Assembly (NCBI GenBank): GCA_036703275.1
Contig: DATNPK010000020.1
Location: 1-64,000 of the forward strand
DNA from: Coleofasciculaceae cyanobacterium
Lineage (GTDB): Bacteria; Cyanobacteriota; Cyanobacteriia; Cyanobacteriales; Xenococcaceae
Reading direction: 5' to 3'
DNA: 64,000 nucleotides
Below the pieces are notes generated by a model. That model saw only the letters and a program-made list of their open reading frames with translations. It was not told where the DNA came from and made no database searches. Made by a program: the position numbers and the translations under genes. Numbering within the stretch: the first letter of the stretch is position 1; each line of letters opens with the position of its first letter. Below, one piece after another: positions 1 through 9,638 of this stretch.

Positions 1-120
1 AGACATGATTAATTCCCAAGCGGGAAATATCTCACTTGCTTGGATTTTTGGAGAAATAAGAGTTAAAGGTTCGAGTTTGATGGACTATTGATCAGTGATA
101 CTCTCATTAACTCATATTTT

Positions 121-336
121 TAGCTTAACCGAACAGTATTGGGTACAGTCGAGCGAATCAGTTCGCAAATTAGTAAAAATGACGTTTTGGATAACGATCC
201 AGCAGCGGATGTAGATTCGAGGGTGATTGAAGTCAGAATTCGTCTTAACGAAGCAAGCAGTTCTTTGGTTGCCGATCTGATTAATTTGCAGGTTGATGTA
301 GAAATTGTGCCTGCCGATGTTTCCCTCAATCTTTAA
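121..336 (+). pseudogene. DevB-like membrane fusion protein, C-terminal remnant
   Basis: The frame carries about 65 residues typical of the extreme C-terminus of DevB/HgdB-family membrane fusion proteins (GTVERISSQ, then DPAADVDSRVIEVRIRL, then LQVDVEI). These proteins bridge an inner-membrane ABC exporter to TolC. A family protein is normally 400-plus residues. Here an in-frame TAG at 121 precedes the homology, and bases 1-120 show no DevB coding, so the 5' part of the gene is lost. A TTG at 139 is the only usable start and is unlikely to be real. The broken devC and devA follow at once, so this is the first gene of a degraded devBCA operon. The family call rests on remembered consensus. Confidence 0.7.
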
Positions 337-368
337 TTTACTCGATCTTTTAACAAGAGTTTCTACAG

Positions 369-1566
369 ATGTTTGGTTTAATTCCCCCTTTGGCATGGTT
401 GCAGTTAACTAGAGATAAAAACCCGTTTACTTGTGGCATTAGCTGGAATTGCCTTTGCGGTAATTTTAATGCTGATGCAGCTAGGATTTCGCGATGCGCT
501 GTTTGATAGTGCGGTGAGAATCCATCATCGATTGAAGGGAGACATATTTTTGCTTGGTTCTCAATCTCTTTCGTTGGTGGAGTTAAAGGAATTCTCGCAA
601 AAACGTCTATATCAATCTTTGGGATTACCAGATGTTGAGTCTGTTGGTTCGGTTTATATCGGCTATGGTTCGTGGAAAAACCCCCAAACAAACAAAACCC
701 GTAGCCTGATGACCATTGGCATCGACCCTGAAGATAATGTTTTAGCTCTGCCAGAAGTTGAGAAAAATTTAGCATTCTTGAGGGAATCTGACGTAGTTTT
801 ATTCGCTCGCGCTTCGCGACCAGAATTTGGTGACATTGCACAGTTGTTAACCCAAAAATCTCAAGTCACTACTAAATTAGAACAACGTCGAATTACCGTC
901 AAGGGTTTGTTTACCCTAGGGGCATCTTTTGGTTCTGATGGCACGGTAGTTACCAGCGATCTTAACTTTATTCGCCTCTTCGATCCACAAAGAACGAGCG
1001 GTTTAATTGATATAGGTGCGATCTCCCTCAAATCTGGTGCGTCCGTTGCCAAAAACATCCGACAATTAAAGCGAAGCTTGCCCAACGATATCCAAGTCTT
1101 GTCCAAAGCCGAATTTATCGCCTTAGAGAAAAGCTACTGGGGAGGAAGCACCGCCATTGGCTTTATCTTTACTCTCGGAACAATCATGGGGTTTGTAGTT
1201 GGGACAGTCATTGTCTATCAAATCCTCTATGCCGATGTTACCGATCAGATGATGGAATACGCCACCCTCAAAGCAATGGGCTATAGTAACTCATTTTGAT
1301 CTAGACTCGTCTTTCAAGAAGCAATTATTCTCTCAATTTTAGGATTTATTCCTGGATTTGCTTTGTGCTTGGGACTTTATGACAACGCCAAGGAAGGGTC
1401 TGGTTTGCCTCTGGCAATGACCTGGGAACGAGGTTTAACCGTTCTGATGCTCACCATTTTAATGTGCATTATCTCAGGATTAATAGCGATGCGTAAAACT
1501 CAATCTGCCGAGCCAGCCGATATTTTTAAAAACCATGCAACCAAATACAGTTGTGGCGATCGATAA
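369..1566 (+). pseudogene. devC: DevC-like ABC exporter permease, frameshifted and with an internal stop
   Basis: DevC is the permease of the DevBCA exporter, with a large extracytoplasmic MacB-like domain and four membrane segments. ATG 369 opens with PPLAWLQLTRDK, typical of DevC. One extra A in an A-run near 416-421 then shifts the frame. The correct frame resumes as LLVALAGIAFAVILMLMQLG, and the following LGFRDALFDSA is canonical. It reads to an in-frame TGA at 1297-1299, after which FQEAIILSILGFIPGFALCLGLYD continues in the same frame to PADIF near the end. Two lesions thus separate three recognisable blocks. Either the gene is dead or the sequence holds errors; the neighbouring devB and devA are also broken, which favours decay. 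Confidence 0.82.
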
Positions 1567-2225
1567 GCTAAATTATTTTCATGGTAAGGGTAATCTACGT
1601 AAGCAAATTTTATTTGATATTGATGCCAACATTAATGCAGGAGAAGTGGTCTTCTTGACTGGTCCTTCTGGCTCGGGTAAAACCACCTTACTAACCTTGA
1701 TTGGCGGACTGCGATCGCTTCAGTCAGGAAGCCTTGAAGTTTTAGGGTCAGAGCTAAATGGGTCATTCATCAAAGAAACTCAGGAATTTGCGTCGCAACA
1801 TTGGCTATAATATCTTCCAAGGGCATAATCTGTTGAATTCTCTAACTGCTAGGCAAAACGTACAGATGGCACTAGGTCTACATTCAGATATATCTCGCCG
1901 TGAAGGTTTAGAACGAGCGGAATTCCTCTTAAGTGCAGTTGGTTTGGCTGATTTTATCAATCAGCATCCTCATAAGCTCTCGATTGGACAACAACAGCGG
2001 GTAGCGATCGCTCGTGCTTTAGTCGCTCATCCCAAAATCGTTTTAGCCGATGAACCTACCGCTTCTTTAGATAAGAAATCTGGTTTAGAAGTGATCGAGC
2101 TGATGCAGCATTTAGCCCAAAAACAAAGCTGTACGGTAATTCTGGTAACTCATGATGTCCGCATTTTTGACTTTGCCGATCGCCGACTCAACTTAGAAGA
2201 CGGGCGTTTAACTGCTTCAGATTAA
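1535..2225 (+). pseudogene. devA: DevA-like ABC exporter ATPase, frameshifted
   Basis: This is the ATPase of the DevBCA exporter. The first frame (1535-1810) holds the Walker A motif GPSGSGKTT. A one-base insertion near 1755-1765 moves the protein to another frame, which runs to 2225 and holds the Q-loop region (IGYNIFQGHNLL, with an extra Asn against the usual IGYIFQ), the signature LSIGQQQRVAIARAL, Walker B VLADEPTASLD and the H-loop VTHD. The start overlaps the end of devC by about 30 bases, as in a translationally coupled operon. The frameshift separates Walker A from Walker B, so no functional ATPase can be made unless the indel is a sequencing error. Confidence 0.82.
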
Positions 2226-2285
2226 TTATTTATTGAAACTATTTAACTACTCAAAGCTGCAAATATCATCATCAAGTACAAAATA

Positions 2286-3950
2286 ATGAGTAATCTTCAA
2301 AAAATTTCTGCTGTTGGCGCAGGTACAGCTATCTTCTTAGGCAACACTATCTCAGCCAATGCCGAAAATTTACCTGAGCTTGAAGGCGATACGCCAAAAC
2401 GGATCAGCTTACAGCCGAACAGGTTGAAAGTTACTTTCTCGATGGCATCTTTGCCTGAGTTAAGTCAAACCAGTATCGCCAACCCAACTCAATTTTTAAC
2501 GGCTTCTACGTGGAATTTTTTACCTCTACAAAGCAAGCTAGCTCAATTATCCCCCATATCTCCAGAAGATAGACCGGGAGAAGAGCAGACGCTACCCTCG
2601 GTACTAAGATTAGATGTATTTAGCAATAGTGCCGATCCCTTACTACTTCCAACCCAACCCAATGAAGTAACTATTGATTTTGAGCAGCTTGTTACTTTAG
2701 AAGATGCTGTCTCAATAGCTGTGACTAACAATCAAGAGATAGAAATATCTCGATTAACCATCAATCGCTCATTGGCAGAATTACAAGAAGCCAGGGCTGG
2801 ACTATATCCCAGCCTAAATTCATCAGTGGGTTTTGACAATCGACTAACCGCAGGTGCAGGTGCAGGTGCAGGTATAGGTGCGCCAGAAGAACTCACAGTT
2901 GATAACTCTGCTACCAACACATTTGATAGTTCCTTATCTCTTAGTTACGATGTTTATGATGGTGGAGCTAGAGGCGCAAGTATTAATAGTGCTGAAAAAC
3001 AAGTCCGTTTAAATCAGTTACTTTTAGAGCAAACTATTGAAGACACTAGCTTACAGGTTGCCACAGACTACTACGTTTTACAGGGTGCCGAAGCCCAGGT
3101 AGAAATTGAACAGGCAACAGTAGAAGATGCGGCTCAAACTTTCAAAGATGCAGATCTCCTAGAGAGAGCGGGAGTCGGTACAGAATATGAAGTCTTGCAG
3201 GCAAAGGTTGCACTGGCTCAAGCACGACAAACGTTAAATCTTGAGCAAGCCAATCGAGATATTGCTCGAAGACAGTTAGCAGATACTCTAAATGTCGGGC
3301 AAAAAGTTGCTCTACAAACCGCTGATGAAATCGAACCAGCTGGTACATGGGAAAGTTCCCTACCAGAAAGTATTGTTATGGCATATGATAATCGTGCTGA
3401 ATTAAAACAATTTTTGCTGGAGAGAGAAATTAATGGTGAACAACGTCAAATTGCTTTAGCCGCAAATCGACCTCAAGTTAGTTTGGTTGCTAGTTACGAT
3501 CTTCAGGAAGAATTAGATGACGGCTCAGATCTTGCCGATGGCTATTCGCTTGGTGCAACTGTAAACTGGGCTTTTTTTGATGGTGGTGCAGCACGTGCCA
3601 TAGCTAGACAATCCTCAACAGATATTGAAATAGATGAGGCAGAATTCGCCAATCAACGAGATACAATTCGCTTTGAAGTAGAAAATGCTTATTTGAGTCT
3701 TAATGCCAATCAGGAAAACATTGATACGGCAGAGCAAGCTGTCGAACTGGCTCAAGAAAGTCTACGACTAGCAAGGTTGAGATTCCAGGCAGGTGTAGGT
3801 ACGCAAACTGACGTAATCGTCGCTCAAACAGAGCTAAGTACTGCTCGTGGTAATTTGCTTAGCGCTATTATCGATTACAACCAATCTTTTGCTGAATTAG
3901 AGAGAGCTATTAGCGATTTATCTGATGGTGATCCAGCAGATTTGTCATAA
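2286..3950 (+). CDS. TolC-family outer-membrane channel (HgdD-like)
   Basis: An intact 554-residue TolC-type outer-membrane efflux protein. It has a hydrophobic N-terminal stretch resembling a signal peptide (cleavage perhaps after ISANA) and a long proline-rich linker to about residue 140. Two outer-membrane-efflux repeats follow, rich in Ala/Gln/Glu heptads. The DGG-AR loops (YDVYDGGARGAS near 225, WAFFDGGAARA near 430) mark the two structural repeats, and AGVGTEYEV / AGVGTQTDV mark the turns. A short GCAGGT tandem at 2852-2873 encodes alternating Ala-Gly. It lies 60 bases after the broken devA, so it was probably the outer-membrane partner of that exporter. Its survival suggests that it now serves another exporter. 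Confidence 0.88.
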   Translation: MSNLQKISAVGAGTAIFLGNTISANAENLPELEGDTPKRISLQPNRLKVTFSMASLPELSQTSIANPTQFLTASTWNFLPLQSKLAQLSPISPEDRPGEEQTLPSVLRLDVFSNSADPLLLPTQPNEVTIDFEQLVTLEDAVSIAVTNNQEIEISRLTINRSLAELQEARAGLYPSLNSSVGFDNRLTAGAGAGAGIGAPEELTVDNSATNTFDSSLSLSYDVYDGGARGASINSAEKQVRLNQLLLEQTIEDTSLQVATDYYVLQGAEAQVEIEQATVEDAAQTFKDADLLERAGVGTEYEVLQAKVALAQARQTLNLEQANRDIARRQLADTLNVGQKVALQTADEIEPAGTWESSLPESIVMAYDNRAELKQFLLEREINGEQRQIALAANRPQVSLVASYDLQEELDDGSDLADGYSLGATVNWAFFDGGAARAIARQSSTDIEIDEAEFANQRDTIRFEVENAYLSLNANQENIDTAEQAVELAQESLRLARLRFQAGVGTQTDVIVAQTELSTARGNLLSAIIDYNQSFAELERAISDLSDGDPADLS

Positions 3951-4075
3951 ATGTTAGCTGTCTTTAATAGTATTAATAAAGTAGGAATTTAGTATTACTA
4001 AATTCCTACAAAAGACCAAAGAAGTTTCCTTGATATAAAATAAATTTATTATTAATTTAACTAGTATTTAAACTC

Positions 4076-4110
4076 AAAAAAATAATCTATATATTGATAG
4101 ATTATTTTTT
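4076..4110. terminator. Rho-independent terminator after tolC
   Basis: A perfect 10-base inverted repeat (AATAATCTAT at 4081-4090, ATAGATTATT at 4097-4106) has a six-base loop. It is preceded by A residues and followed by a T-run to 4110, so it could work in both directions. It lies in the 390-base gap between the TolC gene and the polysaccharide locus. The rest of that gap is AT-rich with nothing else recognisable. Confidence 0.65.
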
Positions 4111-4340
4111 CTTTATGTTTATCATACTCTATACAGATTGAACTTCTAGTTAGACATAATATGGTTTAGATAATATTGCTAATATACTCTTGTCACAATA
4201 AAGCTTTCAAATAAATATTGATTGTTCGCGATTAAAATCTATGGCAATTAAGATTTATCTTAGCCAGTTGTGTTAAACAACTTGGCTAAAAAGACTTTTA
4301 CACTTTCTAGCAATATTTAATTAAAATCGGCAAGTATATT

Positions 4341-5249
4341 ATGTCTTCAAACAGAAAGAATGCCAAGTATGAATCTTATAAATCAAAGTTTGACTCGGCT
4401 TATTTGCTCAATAGGAGAGTTGATTTGGTAACAAGTAATACAGTTATTGAACTAATTTGCCAAAGCTGTAGTAAAAAGCAAAAAATTATTATTTCTCACT
4501 ATAATATTCATGCTTTTAATTTATCGATGTTGTTACCGCAGTTTTTGGCATTTCACCAAGATGCTGACCTTACCATCTGTGATGGCATGGGGATGTTAAA
4601 AGGCTTGGAGTTGACGGGTATAGGTGTTTCATCTAAATACAGAGTGGCTTTAACTTCAATGATTCCTAAATTGCTTAATGAATGTGAGCAACATGAATTA
4701 TCAGTATTTATATTAGGTTCTAAACCTGAAAATTTAACCAAAGCTCTTAACAATCAAAAAGCCAAACATCCCAATTTAAACATAGCTGGTAATCATGGCT
4801 ATTTTGACCAAGAAAATTCAGATGAAAATCAAACTGTAGTTCAAAAAATCAATCAGTTTAAACCCGATATTTTAATTGTCGGCATGGGAATGCCTCGGCA
4901 AGAACTGTGGATTCAAAATAATTACCAAAATCTAGAAGCTCTGGTGATTATTCCTGGTGGTGCAATTATCGATCGCCTAGCAGGAGTAGTATCAAACTCT
5001 CCTAAATGGATGTCTGACGCTGGTTTAGAATGGCTCTATCGTTTGCTGAGAGAACCAAAACGTTTAGCTGCTAGATATATGTTGGGAAATCCACTTTTCT
5101 TGCTCAATCTTTTTTGGGCAAAGTATCATCAATTCGATTTCATTCAGACTACAAAAAGTGAAGTTGAGCCAGATATTTCTCCAGCTAAAGTTAATCAAAT
5201 AATCGACCCAAAAATTAAGACCCTCGACACGAAGATTAACTATTCATAA
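4341..5249 (+). CDS. WecG/TagA/CpsF-family glycosyltransferase (GT26)
   Basis: A glycosyltransferase of the family that adds ManNAc(A) or a similar sugar to a polyprenyl-pyrophosphate-linked primer at the inner face of the cytoplasmic membrane. Family hallmarks are DADLTICDGMGM near residue 75, the long central FKPDILIVGMGMPRQELWI near residue 180 and PGGAIIDRLAGVVSNSPKWM near residue 215, followed by the WLYRLLREPKR tail. The 302-residue length is a little above the usual 240-260 because of extensions at both ends. It heads the same-strand exopolysaccharide gene run and probably acts early in repeat-unit assembly. The exact sugar cannot be inferred. Confidence 0.88.
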   Translation: MSSNRKNAKYESYKSKFDSAYLLNRRVDLVTSNTVIELICQSCSKKQKIIISHYNIHAFNLSMLLPQFLAFHQDADLTICDGMGMLKGLELTGIGVSSKYRVALTSMIPKLLNECEQHELSVFILGSKPENLTKALNNQKAKHPNLNIAGNHGYFDQENSDENQTVVQKINQFKPDILIVGMGMPRQELWIQNNYQNLEALVIIPGGAIIDRLAGVVSNSPKWMSDAGLEWLYRLLREPKRLAARYMLGNPLFLLNLFWAKYHQFDFIQTTKSEVEPDISPAKVNQIIDPKIKTLDTKINYS

Positions 5250-5271
5250 CTTAATCAAGCAGCTATATATT

Positions 5272-6231
5272 ATGTCTACCCCGGAAATTTCTGTAGTCGT
5301 ACCTGCTTACAATGTTGAAGCATATATTGCCACAGCATTATTGTCCTTAGAACACCAGTCATTCAGCAATTTTGAAGTTTTGGTAGTTGACGATGGTTCT
5401 GGCGATCGCACTCCAGAAATAGTTAGATCTTTTAGCGATCGCGATTCTCGGTTTAACTTACTGCAAAAGTCGAACGGTGGTCTTTCTTCGGCTCGCAACT
5501 ATGGCATTCGGCGTGCTACGGGGGAATATATTGCTCTTTTGGATGGAGATGACGTATATGGCTCGGAAAAATTGGCTAATCACGTGGCCCGACTAAGATC
5601 TTCACCACAAGTTGGGATCGTCTATAGTGCTTCTCAAGCAATTCGCAATGATGGTACTCCTACCTTTATGCGCTTAAGTGGTAAACCAATTAACCCAGAT
5701 CCGCTGGTAGCCTTACTCTGTAAAAACTTTATCGGTCATGGTTCTAATGCCGTATTTCGTCGCTGCATCTTAGATGAGGTAGGAGAATTTGATGAAACTC
5801 TGCGCAGCTGTGAGGATATTGATTTTTGGTTGAGAATCGCAGCTACTAAAAAATGGCAGTTTTATCGTGAACCAAAAATTCATTCTTTTTACCGTGTTCG
5901 TCCCTCTGGACTTTCATTCGACCTAGAGGAAATGAAAGCTAGCCAACTGCGGGTAATTGTTGCCGCCTGTAAACGTTCTCCAGAATTAGTTGAGAGTATC
6001 TTACCTACTGCCTATGCCTACATGAATCGATATTTAGCGCGATTATCTTTGACGGCGGGAGACGTAAACTCAGCCAGAAAATTTATTGATCGCGCTCTGG
6101 CTGCGGAGCGCCAGATCTTTCTCCAAGACCCGCGATCGCTTTTAACCCTGATGGCGGTATATCTAGCACCCTTGTCGCAATTGGCGATCAAAGGTTCTCT
6201 TGGTTCGATCAAGTCAAAGGTTAGTAATTGA
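5272..6231 (+). CDS. Family 2 glycosyltransferase
   Basis: A GT-A-fold GT2 enzyme of 319 residues. The N-terminal ISVVVPAYNVEAYI and VVDDGSGDRTPE bind the nucleotide sugar. GGLSSARNYGIRRATGEYIALLDGDD carries the DxD metal motif near residue 93, and CEDIDFWLR near residue 185 holds the probable acceptor-side catalytic acid. No membrane segments follow, so it is a soluble or peripheral transferase adding one sugar to the lipid-linked repeat unit. It sits 22 bases after the GT26 gene and just before the flippase gene, so it is probably cotranscribed. Confidence 0.88.
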   Translation: MSTPEISVVVPAYNVEAYIATALLSLEHQSFSNFEVLVVDDGSGDRTPEIVRSFSDRDSRFNLLQKSNGGLSSARNYGIRRATGEYIALLDGDDVYGSEKLANHVARLRSSPQVGIVYSASQAIRNDGTPTFMRLSGKPINPDPLVALLCKNFIGHGSNAVFRRCILDEVGEFDETLRSCEDIDFWLRIAATKKWQFYREPKIHSFYRVRPSGLSFDLEEMKASQLRVIVAACKRSPELVESILPTAYAYMNRYLARLSLTAGDVNSARKFIDRALAAERQIFLQDPRSLLTLMAVYLAPLSQLAIKGSLGSIKSKVSN

Positions 6232-6232
6232 A

Positions 6233-7759
6233 GTGGCAAAATCTACTAAAAATAAATTACCCGATCTCAATAGGCAATTTTTTTGTACCGATCATTTAAA
6301 AACCGAGCTGAAGCAACGTTCTGTGCGTGGAGGAGCAGTCACGCTGGTAGCTCAAGCAATCAAGTTTATCTTGAGAATGGGTTCTACCGTAGTTTTGGCA
6401 CGTTTGCTCTCACCTGAAGATTACGGCTTGATTGGGATGGCAACTGTAGTTATTGGTTTTGTACAGTTGTTCAAAGATTTGGGGTTATCAGCAGCAACGG
6501 TGCAGAAATCCGAGATTAATCACCAGCAGGTTAGCACTCTATTTTGGATCAACCTAATTATCAGTTTGGCGATCGCTTTGCTAGTAATTGCCCTAGCTCC
6601 TCTAGTTGCCAGGTTTTACGATGAGCCACTTTTAAGGGGAATTACCATGGCTTTGGCGATTACTTTTATTTTTGGCGGTTTGACCGTTCAACATCAAGCA
6701 CTGCTGCAAAGACAAATGCGCTTTCTTGAGCTTGCCAAGATTGAAATCGTCTCAATGTTGGTTGGAGTCATAGTTGCCGTTGCTTCTGCCTGGTATGGAT
6801 TAGGTTATTGGGCATTAGTTCTCATGCAGATAGCAACAGTTATCACTAATGCGATCGCAGTTTGGCTGTCCTGTAGTTGGCGACCTGGATTTGCGAGCCA
6901 AGATTCGGCAATTAGATCGATGCTGGCTTTCGGAGGAAACTTAACGGGTTTTCGCTTAGTAAATTATTTTTCCCGCAATTTAGATAATTTACTAATCGGT
7001 CGTTACTGGGGTTCTCAACAATTAGGACTTTATGCCAAAGCCTATCAGCTAGTTCTTTTGCCCATCGAGCAGATCAATAGTCCTGTAAACAGTGTTGCTC
7101 TCCCTACTTTAAGTAGCCTCCAGTCAGAGCCAGAAAAATACAGTAAATATTACTACAAAGCTATTTTATTAATTACCACTTTGGGGATGCCAATTGTGGG
7201 ATTTATGTTTGCTTCGGCTGACAAAGTAATCCTGTTGATGTTAGGAGAACAATGGTTAGGTGTAGTTCCTATCTTTCAATATCTAATGCCAGCAGCCTTC
7301 ATTGGCACATTTAACGTGGCTGCGGGATGGGTTTATCAATCATTAGGAAGAACGGATCGTCAGTTTCGCATCGGCATGGTGATGGCGACAACAGACATCC
7401 TGCTTTTTTCGCTCGGTCTTCGCTGGGGCGCGGTTGGTGTCGCTGCATTCTATGGTTTATCTAGACCAATTCTGATGATTATTACAATTGTCTACTGTTA
7501 CAGGGGGACATTTCTGAAAGTAGCTGATTTTTTCCGAACAATATTTCGCCCTGTTTTTGCTTCGGTGAGTGCAGCGATCGCCTTAATAGGAGTTAATTAT
7601 TTTCTTGTAGCTAATCTTAATTTTTTAATTGCCTTATTGATCGATCTTTGCTTATATTTTTGCTTTTATCTATCGATTTGGATATTTATACCTGGAGGAA
7701 AATCGGAAATTAGAGAAATATTACACCTTTTAAAAACTTTGAAACCCAAAAGAAAATAA
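6233..7759 (+). CDS. Wzx-type polysaccharide flippase (MOP superfamily)
   Basis: A lipopolysaccharide/exopolysaccharide exporter of the WzxC/TuaB type, with about 12 hydrophobic segments. It flips the undecaprenyl-linked repeat unit across the cytoplasmic membrane. The N-terminal SVRGGAVTLVAQAIKF and VVLARLLSPEDYGLIGMA are typical. FSRNLDNLLIGRYWGSQQLG near the middle and the following AKAYQL are hallmarks of this branch. The frame is open from TTG 6200, inside the upstream GT gene, but GTG 6233 directly after that gene's stop is a more economical start and leaves the protein about 508 residues long. No frameshift is visible. Confidence 0.88.
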   Translation: MAKSTKNKLPDLNRQFFCTDHLKTELKQRSVRGGAVTLVAQAIKFILRMGSTVVLARLLSPEDYGLIGMATVVIGFVQLFKDLGLSAATVQKSEINHQQVSTLFWINLIISLAIALLVIALAPLVARFYDEPLLRGITMALAITFIFGGLTVQHQALLQRQMRFLELAKIEIVSMLVGVIVAVASAWYGLGYWALVLMQIATVITNAIAVWLSCSWRPGFASQDSAIRSMLAFGGNLTGFRLVNYFSRNLDNLLIGRYWGSQQLGLYAKAYQLVLLPIEQINSPVNSVALPTLSSLQSEPEKYSKYYYKAILLITTLGMPIVGFMFASADKVILLMLGEQWLGVVPIFQYLMPAAFIGTFNVAAGWVYQSLGRTDRQFRIGMVMATTDILLFSLGLRWGAVGVAAFYGLSRPILMIITIVYCYRGTFLKVADFFRTIFRPVFASVSAAIALIGVNYFLVANLNFLIALLIDLCLYFCFYLSIWIFIPGGKSEIREILHLLKTLKPKRK

Positions 7760-7782
7760 CCCATTTATTAGTAGATAAAACT

Positions 7783-8727
7783 ATGAAATCTCCCGTTTTT
7801 ATCGTTGGCTGCGATCGCTCTGGCACAACTTTATTACGCCTGATGCTTAATCAGAGTTCCGAACTCTACATTACTCCCGAAACCAAGTTTTTAATTCCTC
7901 TACAAGAAAACCAAACAATATACGGCGACTTTACTCAGCCCGCTCAACGTTATTTTTTTATTCGCGATTTACAAACCAATCGAGCAACTTCAAAAACTTT
8001 TACTTTTTCTGTCTTGGGTTTGACTATTGCCGAAGCCGAAACTGCTTTAGCTCAGGCCGCACCTACTGATTTTACAGGGGCAGCCGAGTCAATCTTGACT
8101 GCCGTAGCACGTAAACAAAACAAACAGCGTTGGGGGGACAAAACTCCTCATCAAGTACGAGATATATCTTCCCTAGCTGAAATGTTTCCCAATGCTCAAT
8201 TTATTCACATGATTAGAGATGGTCGAGGTGTGGCTGTTAGTATCCGTAAAGCAGGATGGCACAATGGCAATCTTTTAAAAATAGCCCAGTATTGGCAAAA
8301 ACAAGTTAGTGCAGCAATAAACGCAGGTAGAGCTTTAGATAGTAATAGGTACTACGAAATTTATTATGAAAAATTGCTCACTCAACCAGAAGTAACTCTG
8401 CGGAATTTGTGTAATTGGCTGGATCTTGAATACACGCCTCAGATGCTGGAATATTACCGTGATGCTAATTCTAATATTCAGCCAGAACATAAAGATCTTT
8501 TTAAGCTGAATCAAAAACCAATTGATGCTGGGAGAATCGATGCTTGGAAATCTCAACTATCTAAGCAGGATACAGCAGATTTTGAAAGTATCGCTGCCAA
8601 TATGCTTCAGAAACTAGGATACGAGTTAGACGGAGCGAAAATTGCTCCTGAGATCAAATTAACTCGCGCTTTGAAACACCGTTTTACGCCACTGCTTCAT
8701 GACCTCAAACAGAAATTACAGACTTAA
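7783..8727 (+). CDS. Sulfotransferase-family protein (PAPS-dependent type)
   Basis: A 314-residue protein with the 5'-phosphosulfate loop at the very N-terminus (PVFIVGCDRSGTTLLRLML). The 3'-phosphate-binding region follows near residue 140 (AQFIHMIRDGRGVAVSIRKA), in the pattern of the sulfotransferase_3 family. The catalytic base is probably in the WGDKTPHQ region. It should transfer sulfate from PAPS to a hydroxyl of the polysaccharide or its lipid-linked precursor. It lies 23 bases after the flippase gene. A second, different sulfotransferase lies 6 kb downstream, which suggests that the product is a sulfated polymer. The acceptor is unknown. Confidence 0.85.
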   Translation: MKSPVFIVGCDRSGTTLLRLMLNQSSELYITPETKFLIPLQENQTIYGDFTQPAQRYFFIRDLQTNRATSKTFTFSVLGLTIAEAETALAQAAPTDFTGAAESILTAVARKQNKQRWGDKTPHQVRDISSLAEMFPNAQFIHMIRDGRGVAVSIRKAGWHNGNLLKIAQYWQKQVSAAINAGRALDSNRYYEIYYEKLLTQPEVTLRNLCNWLDLEYTPQMLEYYRDANSNIQPEHKDLFKLNQKPIDAGRIDAWKSQLSKQDTADFESIAANMLQKLGYELDGAKIAPEIKLTRALKHRFTPLLHDLKQKLQT

Positions 8728-8831
8728 GCAAGGCAAAAGTCATTTTTAAAACACCAACAAAATGATCGCCAACGCCTTAATTTGTTCTTTCCAAACTATG
8801 CCAATTTGTACTTATAAAACCCAGATTAAAG

Positions 8832-9605
8832 ATGACTAGCTCAACTGAAGTTAAACAGTTTTACGACAACTTTACCAATACTAGAATGCTGCAATATAAG
8901 CTAGATGGTAATCCTCGCATTGACAAAGCAGTTAAGTTAATTTCAGGTTATTTAACCCCAGACAGTAATATTCTCGATATTGGTTGTGGAATTGGTATTG
9001 TCCCCGAACAAATTGCCAGACAACTTAAACAAGGGCGAATTTTAGCTTGCGACTTAGGAGAAAACAATATCAACTATGCTCGCCAGACTGTTAGCTCAGA
9101 CCAAATAGAGTTTTTTAACGTCAATGTGGTAGAAAACTTTGAGGCAATTCGTAATAAGTTATCTGCCCCAGTCGATCTAGTTACTATGGTGGACGTGATT
9201 GAACATCTACCACCCGATAGTTACGATGGACTATTTAATAATCTAAGTCAAGTAACTAGCGATCGCGCCAAACTGATTTTGACTTACCCTAGCCCTGAAT
9301 ATCAGGTTTATTTACAGCAACACAATCCCCAAGAGCTGCAAATTATTGATGAAGTAATTGAAATTAATAACTTAATGCAGTTTGCTGATAAATACGGCTT
9401 TACTTTAGCATATTTTACCTATATTGATGTCTGGAAAAAGAATCAGTATATCCATTGTGTGTTTAGTAAAAATATTGCTTGTACTCCAATATCAAAAAAA
9501 GGAGTTTCTCGAAAAATCCAGCGCAAAATAAAGCATTATAAATCAAAAATAATGATGCCTTTTCTCAAGGCTAAATACATCGATCTTCCTAGTAAATCAG
9601 ATTGA
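8832..9605 (+). CDS. Class I SAM-dependent methyltransferase
   Basis: A 257-residue Rossmann-fold methyltransferase. Motif I is ILDIGCGIGIVPE near residue 48, the acidic strand-2 motif is RILACDLGENNI, and VTMVDVIEHLPPD near residue 118 is motif II/post-I. The C-terminal third is basic and lysine-rich. Embedded between sulfotransferase and glycosyltransferase genes, it may O-methylate a sugar of the repeat unit; that is inference. A 104-base gap precedes it with no recognised element. Confidence 0.82.
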   Translation: MTSSTEVKQFYDNFTNTRMLQYKLDGNPRIDKAVKLISGYLTPDSNILDIGCGIGIVPEQIARQLKQGRILACDLGENNINYARQTVSSDQIEFFNVNVVENFEAIRNKLSAPVDLVTMVDVIEHLPPDSYDGLFNNLSQVTSDRAKLILTYPSPEYQVYLQQHNPQELQIIDEVIEINNLMQFADKYGFTLAYFTYIDVWKKNQYIHCVFSKNIACTPISKKGVSRKIQRKIKHYKSKIMMPFLKAKYIDLPSKSD

Positions 9606-9638
9606 GGGAAAATTATGTTCAAAATAAATAGGTGAAAC

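Noticed and set aside
5-91. A 28-codon plus-strand frame at the left edge
   Set aside because: It may be the end of an upstream gene, but it has no recognisable motif and could equally be spacer next to the devB remnant.
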